Below, piece after piece: positions 1 through 6,985 of a DNA stretch of 22,813 bases (positions are counted from its first letter, which is position 1; the number at the start of each line of letters is the position of its first letter). The DNA lies in assembly GCA_036397095.1 (NCBI GenBank), contig DASWJQ010000139.1:1-22813 (forward strand), written 5' to 3'. The notes beneath the pieces are model-generated. The model was not told the origin of the DNA, made no database searches, and saw only the letters and a program-made list of their open reading frames with translations. Both the position numbers and the translations under genes were made by a program. Source of the stretch: DASWJQ01 sp036397095 (GTDB lineage Bacteria; Chloroflexota; Anaerolineae; Anaerolineales; E44-bin32).

Positions 1-137
1 CCCCTGTAAACCGGGAAGTCTCCCCCTCTTTGATCGAGCAGCGATAGGCGGTGGGTCAGCGAGATAAACAAGATCGCCACAAGTGCGACCAGCTGGAGCC
101 ACTTCGCACGTCCGCCGCCACGTCCGAGCAAGTTCAC
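1..137 (-). CDS. N-terminus of a membrane protein, truncated by the window edge
   Basis: An open frame of 45 codons runs off the left edge. It starts at a GTG at 135-137; an in-frame TGA lies four codons upstream, so the true start is here or at the TTG two codons later. The visible protein has a short basic N-terminus (GRGGGRAKW), then a hydrophobic segment of about 16 residues (LQLVALVAILFISL), then a polar loop containing LLDQRGGDFPVY. Codon third positions are GC-rich, as in the neighbours. A leading basic patch, one membrane span and a 'GGDFPVY' loop resemble the start of multi-span glycosyltransferases of the GT87/DUF2029 type, but 45 residues cannot establish that. No Shine-Dalgarno is visible. 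It reads in the same direction as trxA, separated from it by about 370 bp. Coding status is likely; the function is a guess. Confidence 0.5.
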   Translation of the reverse strand, partial: MNLLGRGGGRAKWLQLVALVAILFISLTHRLSLLDQRGGDFPVYR

Positions 138-504
138 GACAGCGCGTCAATCACCGTTCGATGGTCGGATTTGAGATCACTGGCAGCCAAGCCGACCGCC
201 AGCAGATCCCACCCCCCTGGCGTGTTCGATCCGCAAGAGATCGAAGGTGTGCCCGCTCCCTAATGAATTCCTGGCCTGATCTTGACAACCCCAATTTGCC
301 TCACTCAGTTGATCCGAACGTGTATGCAACCCCGCGCTGGGGTGGCCACGGTGGCTGTTGAATTGCAGGGAACCTTATCGAGTAGGCAAGCAGGGCTTGA
401 CCCTGCGAGCATGGTTGAAGAAATCCCGGACTCTTGACAACAGTAGGGAAGATGGGTGAGCCAAGGCCGCCCAACTTGCATCTGGTCTACGGATACTGAT
501 TGCC
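138..504. other. Intergenic gap between the left-edge gene and trxA
   Basis: I see no convincing gene, tRNA or known RNA in these 367 bases. Two small perfect inverted repeats are present: TTCGATC at 225-231 with GATCGAA at 239-245 (7-bp stem, 7-nt loop), and GCAGGG at 390-395 with CCCTGC at 401-406 (6-bp stem, 5-nt loop). The second could slow polymerase downstream of trxA, but it has no T-run on the minus strand. The 10-mer TCTTGACAAC occurs twice, near 283 and 433, without good -10 partners. Confidence 0.5.
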
Positions 505-834
505 TCAACCCGACAAGTGCGGCGCCAGTTTCTCCATGATCTTGGCTTTGGGCACGAAGCCGGTCATCCGTTCCTTGGGCTCGCCGTCGACAAACAAGAT
601 CAGGGTCGGCAGGCCCCGCACGCCCCAGTTAATTGTGGTCTGGGCATTCTCGTCGGCGTCCACATGAACTACCTTGACCTTCCCCTGCCACTCGGAGGCC
701 AATTCCTCGACCAGAGGATCCAACTGTTTGCACGGGTGGCACCACTCGGCGCCAAAATCAACCAGCACCGGCAACTCTGCCTGGAGGACCTGGCTCTCAA
801 AATCCTGGTCACCCACCTCGGGCAATGACGCCAT
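505..834 (-). CDS. trxA: Thioredoxin with a CHPC active site
   Basis: A 109-residue thioredoxin, the usual length of the family. It reduces disulfides in cytosolic proteins and is recycled by thioredoxin reductase, which is not in this window. The active site is W31-C32-H33-P34-C35-K36; the classical sequence is WCGPCK, so histidine replaces the glycine between the cysteines. The fold is supported by 'VLVDFGAEW' before the active site, 'VDADEN' after it and the cis-proline loop 'VRGLPTLILF'. The ATG at 832-834 is preceded by AGGAGG (842-847 on this strand) at 7 nt, which fixes the start. It is divergent from the heat-shock operon and appears monocistronic. No signal peptide is seen, so it should be cytoplasmic. 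The CHPC variant should shift the redox potential relative to CGPC, but this is not measurable from sequence. Confidence 0.95.
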   Translation of the reverse strand: MASLPEVGDQDFESQVLQAELPVLVDFGAEWCHPCKQLDPLVEELASEWQGKVKVVHVDADENAQTTINWGVRGLPTLILFVDGEPKERMTGFVPKAKIMEKLAPHLSG

Positions 835-873
835 TAAAGAACCTCCTAGCTACCGGCCCAATACAACTTGGGT

Positions 874-903
874 ATCCTAGCCCGCCCCCGTCAACGGAGT
901 CAA
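874..903 (-). promoter_or_regulatory. Putative trxA promoter
   Basis: TTGACT (898-903) and TAGGAT (874-879) are separated by 18 bp on the minus strand. Transcription would start near 867, giving a leader of about 33 nt that contains the AGGAGG of trxA. The -35 matches 5 of 6 and the -10 matches 4 of 6 consensus positions. Confidence 0.5.
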
Positions 904-910
904 GCAAAAC

Positions 911-953
911 CGGGCTTCCGGGAAGTCTGAATTGCAGACTTCCCGGAAGCCCG
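911..953. repeat. Perfect 19-bp inverted repeat between divergent promoters
   Basis: Arms at 911-929 and 935-953 are exact reverse complements around a 5-nt loop (AATTG). Each arm contains a near-palindrome, CTTCCGGGAAG or CTTCCCGGAAG. The element lies between the -35 of trxA (minus) and the -35 of hrcA (plus), so it is not placed to terminate either gene. It could be a mobile palindromic repeat, a cruciform, or a terminator relic. There is no flanking T-run on either strand. Confidence 0.8.
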
Positions 954-991
954 TTCCTAGTTGTGCGGATTCTCTCAGGACCTGGGTTCGC

Positions 992-1021
992 TTGACGCTC
1001 CAAAAGGCCGCATGGTATCAT
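992..1021 (+). promoter_or_regulatory. Sigma-A promoter of the hrcA operon
   Basis: TTGACG (992-997) and TATCAT (1016-1021) are 18 bp apart, each matching 5 of 6 consensus positions. The start site would be near 1028, so the CIRCE element lies just downstream, where bound HrcA would block initiation or escape. Confidence 0.8.
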
Positions 1022-1034
1022 CGAATCCGTATTG

Positions 1035-1061
1035 TTAGCACTCTCAAGCCGAGAGTGCTAA
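1035..1061 (+). promoter_or_regulatory. CIRCE operator (HrcA-binding site)
   Basis: TTAGCACTC (1035-1043), 9 nt, GAGTGCTAA (1053-1061): a perfect match to the CIRCE inverted repeat. HrcA, encoded immediately downstream, is the known repressor at this site and is kept active by the GroE chaperonin in other bacteria. The operator ends 9 nt before the hrcA ATG, so the same hairpin in the mRNA also lies against the translation start. Confidence 0.97.
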
Positions 1062-1070
1062 TCGTATCTT

Positions 1071-2159
1071 ATGACGGAGCTGAATGCGCTTTCCGAACGG
1101 CAGGAGACTGTCCTGGCGTTGATTATCCATGAGTTTGTCGAGGCCACCGCCCCGATCGGCTCCGAGCGCCTGGTGGATACCTACCGTTTAGAGGTTAGCC
1201 CGGCCACCGTTCGCAATGATATGGCCCTGCTGACCGAAGCGGGCTTGCTGCGCCAGCCCCACACCTCGGCCGGCCGTATTCCAACGGAAGAAGGTTACCG
1301 CTATTTCGTGCGCCGGCTGCTGGGCGACATCGAGCTTGCGCCCGAGGATAAACGACTGATCCAGCACCAGTTTCATCAGGCGCGGGCCGAGGTTGACGAA
1401 TGGCTGCGCTTGGCGGCGGCCATCCTGGCGCGCCAGTCCCGGGCTGCCTCCCTGGTGACCGCACCCCACCCCGATCAGGCTCACCTTAAACATGTCGAAT
1501 TGATTGAGACAACCAGCAATCAAGTGCTGCTCGTGATCGTATGGGAGGGCGGCGATGTCCGTCAGCAACTGCTGACGATGGCCGAGCCGTACGGTCAGGA
1601 GACGCTTTCGGCCACCGCCAACCAGATTACGCACCTATGCCAGGGGTTGACGGCCGACGAGGTGCGGCAGAAGGGTGAGGGGCTGCAGGGTTTGGCGGCC
1701 GAGGTTGTTCGTCTGATCGCCGAGACAATGGCCCGCTCCGATGCGGCCTCGGCCGGCGATATCTACCGCGACGGCCTGGCAAATGTGTTGATGCAGCCCG
1801 AGTTTTCCGACACCGAAAGCCTTGGTAATGCCCTGCGTTTGCTGGAAGAACGATCTTATCTCGAGCACGTTCTGGCCGAGGCGCTAAGCCCCAGCGCCAG
1901 CGGGGTGCAAGTTGTCATCGGCGGCGAGGGCACCTGGGAGGAACTGCGCGACTTGTCGATAATCCTGGCTCGCTATGGGGCCCCGGGCCAGGCGACGGGT
2001 GCCCTGGCCGTCCTGGGGCCGACCCGAATGGCCTACGGCCGCAGCATTTCGGCCGTGCGCTACGTCGCCGGCCTGATGACCAATATGGTCCAGGATGCAT
2101 TTGCCGGCCAATCAGGCAGCTCACAACCGACCCAAATCAGCCAGAGGAAAGAGACGTGA
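1071..2159 (+). CDS. hrcA: Heat-inducible transcription repressor HrcA
   Basis: 362 residues, about the usual HrcA length. HrcA is a dimeric repressor that binds CIRCE and shuts off chaperone operons under non-stress conditions. The N-terminal winged helix covers roughly residues 7-85: 'ERQETVLALIIHEFVE', the 'GSERLVD...VSPATVRNDMALLTEAGLL' helix-turn-helix and the 'HTSAGRIPTEEGYRYFV' wing. The C-terminal half shows the family features, including 'VLGPTRMAYGRSISAVRYVA' near the end. The start is the ATG at 1071, just after CIRCE; there is no Shine-Dalgarno in the 9 bases between them, so translation may be weak or hindered by the CIRCE RNA hairpin. It is first in the operon and overlaps grpE by 4 bp (GTGA). 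Autoregulation through the upstream operator is expected. Confidence 0.97.
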   Translation: MTELNALSERQETVLALIIHEFVEATAPIGSERLVDTYRLEVSPATVRNDMALLTEAGLLRQPHTSAGRIPTEEGYRYFVRRLLGDIELAPEDKRLIQHQFHQARAEVDEWLRLAAAILARQSRAASLVTAPHPDQAHLKHVELIETTSNQVLLVIVWEGGDVRQQLLTMAEPYGQETLSATANQITHLCQGLTADEVRQKGEGLQGLAAEVVRLIAETMARSDAASAGDIYRDGLANVLMQPEFSDTESLGNALRLLEERSYLEHVLAEALSPSASGVQVVIGGEGTWEELRDLSIILARYGAPGQATGALAVLGPTRMAYGRSISAVRYVAGLMTNMVQDAFAGQSGSSQPTQISQRKET

Positions 2160-2746
2160 ACGAAGAGACCTCCCCTCCTGAAGACGAGATGGCCGACAAC
2201 GACGTGGGCAGCGACGAGGGCGCGCCGGACGCCGAAGGCAGCTCGCACGAATCCACACAGGGGGACCCGGACGCCGTCAACGTTCCCAAAGAAGGCACCA
2301 GCGCGCTGGAGCAGGTGACTGCCCAGGCGGCCGAGTATTTGGACGGCTGGCAGCGGGCGCGTGCCGAGTTGGCCAACTTTAAGAAGCGAATTGAACGCGA
2401 GCGGCAGGAAACCTACAAGCGCGCGGCCGGCGACATTCTTGACCAGTTCCTCGATGTCATGGATGACCTGGAACGAGCGCTGGCCGACCGACCGACAGAA
2501 GGCGAGGCTGCCACCTGGGCCGAAGGGATCACCCTGGTGCATCGCAAAGTCAAGGGCGTGCTGGAGAGCCAGGGTGTCGAGACCATTGGCGCTCAAGGCG
2601 AGCCTTTTGATCCAACGATCCATGAGGCCATCAGTCACGAACAGGTTGAGGACGTCGACGAGGGCCATGTGATCGACGTGGTCAAGCAGGGTTACCGGAT
2701 GGGGGACCGTGTGCTGCGGGCCGCCCTCGTCCGCGTGGCCAAGTAG
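2156..2746 (+). CDS. grpE: Nucleotide exchange factor GrpE
   Basis: 196 residues. GrpE dimers drive ADP release from DnaK, resetting the folding cycle, and can act as a thermosensor. Residues 1-50 are very acidic and low-complexity (EETSPPEDEMADND...), a variable, probably disordered extension. After it comes the long dimerisation helix ('ARAELANFKKRIERERQETYKRA') and 'ILDQFLDVMDDLERAL', then the C-terminal beta domain with 'GVETIGAQGEPFDPTIHEAISH' and 'QGYRMGDRVLRAALVRVAK', the GrpE signature region. The start is GTG at 2156, overlapping the hrcA stop by 4 bp; a purine-rich AGAGGAAAGAG lies just upstream. dnaK follows after 12 bp. The gene order hrcA-grpE-dnaK-dnaJ is the classic CIRCE-controlled arrangement. 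Confidence 0.97.
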   Translation: MNEETSPPEDEMADNDVGSDEGAPDAEGSSHESTQGDPDAVNVPKEGTSALEQVTAQAAEYLDGWQRARAELANFKKRIERERQETYKRAAGDILDQFLDVMDDLERALADRPTEGEAATWAEGITLVHRKVKGVLESQGVETIGAQGEPFDPTIHEAISHEQVEDVDEGHVIDVVKQGYRMGDRVLRAALVRVAK

Positions 2747-2758
2747 GAGTCAAACGGC

Positions 2759-4600
2759 ATGAGCCGGATTATCGGAATCGACCTGGGCACAACCAACTCA
2801 GTCGTCGCCATCATGGAAGGCGGCGAGCCTACGGTTGTCCCTTCTTCGGAGGGCGGACGCTTGATCCCCTCCGTCGTCGCCATCAATCCCAAGTCCAATG
2901 AACGCTTGGTCGGCCAGGTTGCTCGCCGCCAGGCGATCGTCAATCCGGAGAACACGATCTCGGCCATCAAACGCTTTATGGGCCGCAAGTATTCCGACGA
3001 CGAGGTGACACACGCCCTGGAGTTGGTGCCTTACAAGGTCTCCGAAGCAATTAACGGCGACGTCCGGGTGCACATGGGTGGGCGCGATTTCGCTCCCCCG
3101 GAGATCTCGGCCATGATCCTGGCCAAGATCAAATCGGACGCCGAAGCTTACCTGGGCGAAGGAGTTACCCGGGCCGTGATTACCGTGCCTGCCTATTTCA
3201 ACGACTCGCAGCGCAACGCAACCAAGGACGCCGGCAAGATTGCCGGCCTCGAGGTGATGCGCATTATCAACGAGCCGACCGCCTCGGCCCTAGCCTATGG
3301 GCTTGACAAACAGAAGGAAGAGACGATTGCGGTCTACGACCTGGGCGGCGGCACCTTTGACATTTCCATTCTGGATGTGGGCGAGGGGGTCTTTGAGGTC
3401 CGGGCGACCAACGGCGACACTTACCTAGGCGGCGAAGACTTCGACCAGCGCATCATCGACTGGGTGGCCGACGAGTTCCAGCGTCAGGAGGGGCTCGACC
3501 TGCGCGCCGATCGCCAGGCACTCCAGCGACTCAAGGAGGCCGCCGAGAAGGCTAAGATTGAACTGTCCAGCGTGATGGAAACTGAAATCAACCTGCCGTT
3601 TATCACGGCCGACGCCACCGGACCCAAGCATCTCAATATGCGCATGAGCCGGGCCAAGCTCGAGCAGCTGACCGAGGATTTGATCGAGCGCACAATGGGA
3701 CCGTGCCGCCACGCGCTGCAGGATGCCGAGATGACCAACGCTGAGATTGACCAGGTGATCCTGGTCGGCGGCATGACGCGTATGCCGGCCGTACAGCGGG
3801 CGGTGCAGTCGTTCTTCAACAGGGAGCCGCATAAAGGCGTCAATCCGGATGAGGTGGTAGCCATTGGCGCCGCCATTCAGGCCGGCGTCCTGGGAGGCGA
3901 GGTCAAGGACGTACTGCTGCTGGATGTCACACCGCTGACCCTGTCCATCGAGACTCTGGGCGGCGTGGCCACCGGTCTGATCGACCGCAATACGACGATT
4001 CCGACCCGCAAGACACAGGTGTTTTCCACCGCCGCCGACAAACAGAGCGAGGTCGAGATCCACGTTGTCCAGGGGGAACGACCGATGGCGGCCGACAATA
4101 AGTCCCTGGGCAAGTTCCGCCTCGACGGCATTCCGGCCGCCCAGCGCGGTGTGCCCCAGATCGAGGTCACTTTTGACATTGACGCCGATGGCATCCTCAA
4201 AGTCAGCGCGACCGATAAGGCGACCAATCGCAGCCAGCACATCACGATCCAGGCTTCGTCGGGCTTGAGCGAAGATGAGGTCGAGCGAATGCGGCAGGAG
4301 GCGGAAGAGCACGCCGAGGAGGATCTTTCGCGGCGTGATTTCATTGAAGCCCGCAACGCCGCCGACAACGCCATCTACAGCACGGAGAAACTGCTCAAAG
4401 AGCACGCCAGCGAAATCCGTGACGATGCTAAGGTCGAGCTTGAGCTCAAGATTGAGAAGGTCCGCACTCAGCTTGAAACGCAGCGGGCCGATTTGGTGCG
4501 CCAGGCCACCGGCGAGCTGAACGAGATTGTAAGCGCCCTTAAACTGGCCGGCGCCAAGGAAGACACGGCAGCCGCTGACGGCGAATTCAAGCAACTCTAG
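2759..4600 (+). CDS. dnaK: Chaperone DnaK (Hsp70)
   Basis: 613 residues, slightly shorter than the E. coli protein (638). It binds exposed hydrophobic peptides in an ATP-dependent cycle with DnaJ and GrpE. Hsp70 signatures visible in order: 'IGIDLGTTNSVVAIMEG' at the N-terminus, 'VITVPAYFNDSQR' and 'RIINEPTASALAYGLD', 'VYDLGGGTFDISILDV', 'VILVGGMTRMPAVQ', the hydrophobic linker 'KDVLLLDVTPLTLSIETLGG', then the substrate-binding beta domain and the helical lid. The C-terminal tail is short (…AADGEFKQL) and lacks a clear EEVK/D-like ending, unlike many DnaK proteins. ATG at 2759 has an AGGAG ten bases upstream, overlapping the grpE stop. A strong hairpin lies between dnaK and dnaJ. Confidence 0.99.
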   Translation: MSRIIGIDLGTTNSVVAIMEGGEPTVVPSSEGGRLIPSVVAINPKSNERLVGQVARRQAIVNPENTISAIKRFMGRKYSDDEVTHALELVPYKVSEAINGDVRVHMGGRDFAPPEISAMILAKIKSDAEAYLGEGVTRAVITVPAYFNDSQRNATKDAGKIAGLEVMRIINEPTASALAYGLDKQKEETIAVYDLGGGTFDISILDVGEGVFEVRATNGDTYLGGEDFDQRIIDWVADEFQRQEGLDLRADRQALQRLKEAAEKAKIELSSVMETEINLPFITADATGPKHLNMRMSRAKLEQLTEDLIERTMGPCRHALQDAEMTNAEIDQVILVGGMTRMPAVQRAVQSFFNREPHKGVNPDEVVAIGAAIQAGVLGGEVKDVLLLDVTPLTLSIETLGGVATGLIDRNTTIPTRKTQVFSTAADKQSEVEIHVVQGERPMAADNKSLGKFRLDGIPAAQRGVPQIEVTFDIDADGILKVSATDKATNRSQHITIQASSGLSEDEVERMRQEAEEHAEEDLSRRDFIEARNAADNAIYSTEKLLKEHASEIRDDAKVELELKIEKVRTQLETQRADLVRQATGELNEIVSALKLAGAKEDTAAADGEFKQL

Positions 4601-4620
4601 GCTGGATTACCACGACAGAC

Positions 4621-4646
4621 GGCGAAGGCGGTGGACCGCCTTCGCC
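4621..4646 (+). terminator. Intercistronic hairpin between dnaK and dnaJ
   Basis: GGCGAAGGCGGT (4621-4632) and ACCGCCTTCGCC (4635-4646) form a perfect 12-bp inverted repeat, followed by TTTCCTT. The central pairs must open to make a loop. It is too short of T residues for an efficient terminator and the operon continues, so partial termination or mRNA 3'-end protection of the dnaK segment is more likely. Confidence 0.7.
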
Positions 4647-4660
4647 TTTCCTTGGGAATG

Positions 4661-5776
4661 ATGGCCGAACGCAAGCGAGACTATTACGAGGTGTTGCAGC
4701 TGGGCCGGCAAGCTAGCGCCGAGGACATTCGCCGCGCCTACCGCTCTCTTGCCAAGAAGTACCATCCGGACGTGAATGGCGCAGCAGACGCCGAAGAACG
4801 CTTCAAGGAAATCAACGAGGCTTACGCCGTCCTGTCCGACGGCGAGCGCAAGGCGGCCTACGACCGGTACGGGCATGCTGGGCTCAAGGGCATGCCGATG
4901 GACTTCGATTTCGGCTTCAACGAGATCTTTGAGCAGTTCTTTGGCTTTGAAACCGGCCGCCGCAGCCGGCAAACCCGCCGCCGCGGCGCAGATTTGCGCT
5001 ACGACTTGACAATCGAGTTTGAAGAGGCGGTTTTCGGCGTGGAACGCACGATCGAGTTCAATCGCCTTGAGCGCTGCCACGACTGTGATGGATCAGGCGC
5101 CGAGCCGGGCACCACCCCGAGCCGCTGTACGAACTGCAACGGCAGCGGTGAAGTCCGCCAGGTGCGCCAGACGTTTCTGGGCTCGATGGTCAATGTCAGC
5201 ACGTGCCCGCTGTGTGGCGGCAGCGGCGAAACGATCGAAAGCCCCTGCCACAACTGCGAGGGCCGCGGCCTGGAGCGAAGGACTGTCAAGCGCCAGGTCC
5301 CGGTCCCAGCCGGGGTCGATGACGGCACCCAGATTCGGATTGGCGGCGAAGGCGAGCCGGGCGCCAACCGCGGGCCGAACGGCGATTTGTACATCGTGGT
5401 CCATGTTAAACCACACCCCTACTTCCGGCGGCGCGGCGACGACATCATCCTTGATCTGGCAGTCAATATTGCCCAAGCGACCTTGGGCGCAGAGATTTCG
5501 GTGCCAACGGTTGACGGGGACGAAAAGCTCCGGATCCCAGCCGGCACCCAGGCTGGCAAGATGCTGCGGCTCAAGGACAAAGGCGTGCCGCGCTTGCGGC
5601 GCGATGGGCGCGGTGACCAACTGGTGGTTGTCGGAGTCGAAATCCCGCGCTCGCTCTCGGCCGACCAGCAGGAGCTGTTCGAGAAGCTGGCCGAGAGCCT
5701 GGGCACCGAAGTGAGCATTCAGGAACGGGGCTTCCTCGATCGCGTCCGGGACCTGCTTGGGGGTCTGGCCGATTGA
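4661..5776 (+). CDS. dnaJ: Co-chaperone DnaJ (Hsp40, type I)
   Basis: 371 residues from the ATG at 4661. DnaJ delivers unfolded substrates to DnaK and stimulates its ATPase. The J domain begins 'KRDYYEVLQLG' and carries the HPD motif at residues 35-37. The Gly/Phe segment is unusually short (around 'MDFDFGFNEIFEQFFGFE'). Four zinc-binding CxxCxGxG repeats start at residue 139: CHDCDGSG, CTNCNGSG, CPLCGGSG and CHNCEGRG. The C-terminal substrate-binding domains follow ('VPAGVDDGTQIRIGGEGEPG', 'KPHPYFRRRGDDI'). Two ATGs are adjacent (4658, 4661); neither has a well-spaced Shine-Dalgarno. A GTG further up at 4631 lies inside the intercistronic hairpin and is not favoured. The gene overlaps prmA by 4 bp. 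Confidence 0.96.
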   Translation: MAERKRDYYEVLQLGRQASAEDIRRAYRSLAKKYHPDVNGAADAEERFKEINEAYAVLSDGERKAAYDRYGHAGLKGMPMDFDFGFNEIFEQFFGFETGRRSRQTRRRGADLRYDLTIEFEEAVFGVERTIEFNRLERCHDCDGSGAEPGTTPSRCTNCNGSGEVRQVRQTFLGSMVNVSTCPLCGGSGETIESPCHNCEGRGLERRTVKRQVPVPAGVDDGTQIRIGGEGEPGANRGPNGDLYIVVHVKPHPYFRRRGDDIILDLAVNIAQATLGAEISVPTVDGDEKLRIPAGTQAGKMLRLKDKGVPRLRRDGRGDQLVVVGVEIPRSLSADQQELFEKLAESLGTEVSIQERGFLDRVRDLLGGLAD

Positions 5777-6666
5777 GATGGCTCCAGATCGAGCTACGCC
5801 TTTCGGGTGAGCTGGCCGAGCCCGTCGCCGAAGTGCTTGGCCGTCATGCCCACGGTGGTGCGGTTGTCTCCGGCACCGATCTTGAAGATCCCGCCCACGC
5901 CGTCGTCGTCTCCGCCTATTTAGAAGCCAACCCCGAACTCGAAGTCAGGCGCAGCGACATCGCCACCGCACTGTGGCATCTTGGCCAGATCCAGCCACTG
6001 CCCGACCCGACATTCCGCTGGATCGAAGATGAGGACTGGTCCGAGACTTGGCGCCGGCACTACCAGCCGCTCCCCGTTGGCCAGGGCCTGCTTGTGCAGC
6101 CGGCCTGGCTCGCACTGGAAGACAGCGACCGCCTACCGGTCTTGATCGACCCGGGCATGGCATTCGGCACCGGCACGCATCCCTCGACAACGCTTGCTCT
6201 TGAGCTGATCGAGCGATGGATCCAGCCGGGCTGGCACGTGGCCGACGTGGGCTGCGGCTCCGGTATCCTGGCCATCGCGGCACTCTTGCTGGGTGCGGCC
6301 CGGGCGACCGCGGTGGACATCGAACCCGCCGCCATCGCGGCGACCCGCAAGAACGCCCTGGCCAACCAGGTAGGTGATCGAATACACGTCATGCTCGGCA
6401 GCCTGCCCGACCTGTTGGCGGTGATGGATCCGGTCTTGCGATTTGACCTGGTGGTGGCCAACATGCTGGCCCCGGTGCTTGAGGATTTGCTCGGCAACGG
6501 CCTGGGCCACACCCTGGCTGAGGGCAGTTGCCTGGTTCTTTCCGGCATCCTTGAGGAGCAATTGGCGGACGTTCAGGCCGCGTCGGCCAGAGCCGGTCTT
6601 GCCCTTGTTGAAGAACGGGCTGACCAGGATTGGCGGGCTTTGCTGATGAAAAAGGCCGCCCGATGA
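5773..6666 (+). CDS. prmA: Ribosomal protein L11 methyltransferase
   Basis: 297 residues, typical for PrmA, which transfers methyl groups from SAM to ribosomal protein L11. The N-terminal substrate-recognition region (from 'MRWLQIELRL') is followed by a Rossmann methyltransferase domain: 'DPGMAFGTGTHPSTTLALELIE', the SAM-binding 'ADVGCGSGILAIAALLLGA', 'AVDIEPAAIAATRKNA', and the PrmA-specific 'DLVVANMLAPVL'. The start is TTG at 5773, overlapping the dnaJ stop by 4 bp (TTGA), so translational coupling is likely. Linkage of prmA to dnaJ is common in bacteria. The stop codon sits in the loop of the downstream terminator hairpin. metK, which makes the methyl donor, lies elsewhere in the window but is not co-transcribed. 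Confidence 0.95.
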   Translation: MRWLQIELRLSGELAEPVAEVLGRHAHGGAVVSGTDLEDPAHAVVVSAYLEANPELEVRRSDIATALWHLGQIQPLPDPTFRWIEDEDWSETWRRHYQPLPVGQGLLVQPAWLALEDSDRLPVLIDPGMAFGTGTHPSTTLALELIERWIQPGWHVADVGCGSGILAIAALLLGAARATAVDIEPAAIAATRKNALANQVGDRIHVMLGSLPDLLAVMDPVLRFDLVVANMLAPVLEDLLGNGLGHTLAEGSCLVLSGILEEQLADVQAASARAGLALVEERADQDWRALLMKKAAR

Positions 6667-6678
6667 AGGGCGGCCTTT
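6651..6678. terminator. Bidirectional terminator, prmA / infA
   Basis: AAAGGCCGCCC (6651-6661) and GGGCGGCCTTT (6668-6678) form a perfect 11-bp stem with a 6-nt loop (GATGAA). In the infA direction (minus) the stem is followed by a run of five T, a good intrinsic terminator; in the prmA direction the tail is only TTT. The prmA TGA is in the loop, so prmA translation would reach into the hairpin. Confidence 0.88.
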
Positions 6679-6702
6679 GGTCTCATACTTTGCGGGGGCC
6701 GG

Positions 6703-6954
6703 CTATTCTTCCTCGGAGGAGGCGCCCGGCCCACGTTTCTTGTAACGGTAGGTGATGCGGCCCCGGGTCAGGTCGTAGGGGGAAACCTCCACCCGCACGC
6801 GGTCGCCAAGCAAGATGCGGATGTAGTAGCGCCGCATCTTGCCCGATAAGTAGGCCAGCACCTTATGGCCGTTGTCCAGCTCCACGCGGAACTGGGTCGC
6901 CGGAAGAGCCTCGACCACGGTACCTTCTAATTCAACCTTTTCTTCTTTCGCCAT
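6703..6954 (-). CDS. infA: Translation initiation factor IF-1
   Basis: 83 residues from the ATG at 6952-6954, preceded by GGAGGAG at a normal distance; longer upstream readings start without any ribosome site and are not family-like. IF-1 is a single OB-fold that binds the ribosomal A site of the 30S subunit during initiation. The core is recognisable: 'KVELEGTVVEALPATQFRVELDNGHKVLAYLSGKMRRYYIRILLGDRVRVEVSPYDLTRGRI' in family order, with the signature 'LDNG...AYLSGKMR' and 'GDRVRVE'. The C-terminal tail (KKRGPGASSEEE) is slightly longer and more acidic than in the ~72-residue E. coli protein. It follows rpsU by 31 bp on the same strand, suggesting co-transcription, and ends at the bidirectional terminator. 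Confidence 0.96.
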   Translation of the reverse strand: MAKEEKVELEGTVVEALPATQFRVELDNGHKVLAYLSGKMRRYYIRILLGDRVRVEVSPYDLTRGRITYRYKKRGPGASSEEE

Positions 6955-6985
6955 CAACTCCTCCGGCTTGGAAGTGACGCTGTGG

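Noticed and set aside
11..21. CCGGGAAGTCT also occurs within the 911-953 palindrome
   Set aside because: At the left edge it is inside the predicted coding frame (…GDFPVY…) and has no second arm, so an 11-base chance match is likelier than a partial copy of the repeat.
225..245. GTTCGATCC resembles a tRNA T-loop
   Set aside because: The flanking bases do not form a 5-bp T-stem and no anticodon or acceptor arms are found.
3425..4594. Long minus-strand open frame (389 codons) opposite dnaK
   Set aside because: Antisense of a high-GC dnaK gene. Such frames are a known annotation artefact, sometimes labelled glutamate dehydrogenase; it has no ribosome site and dnaK is certain.
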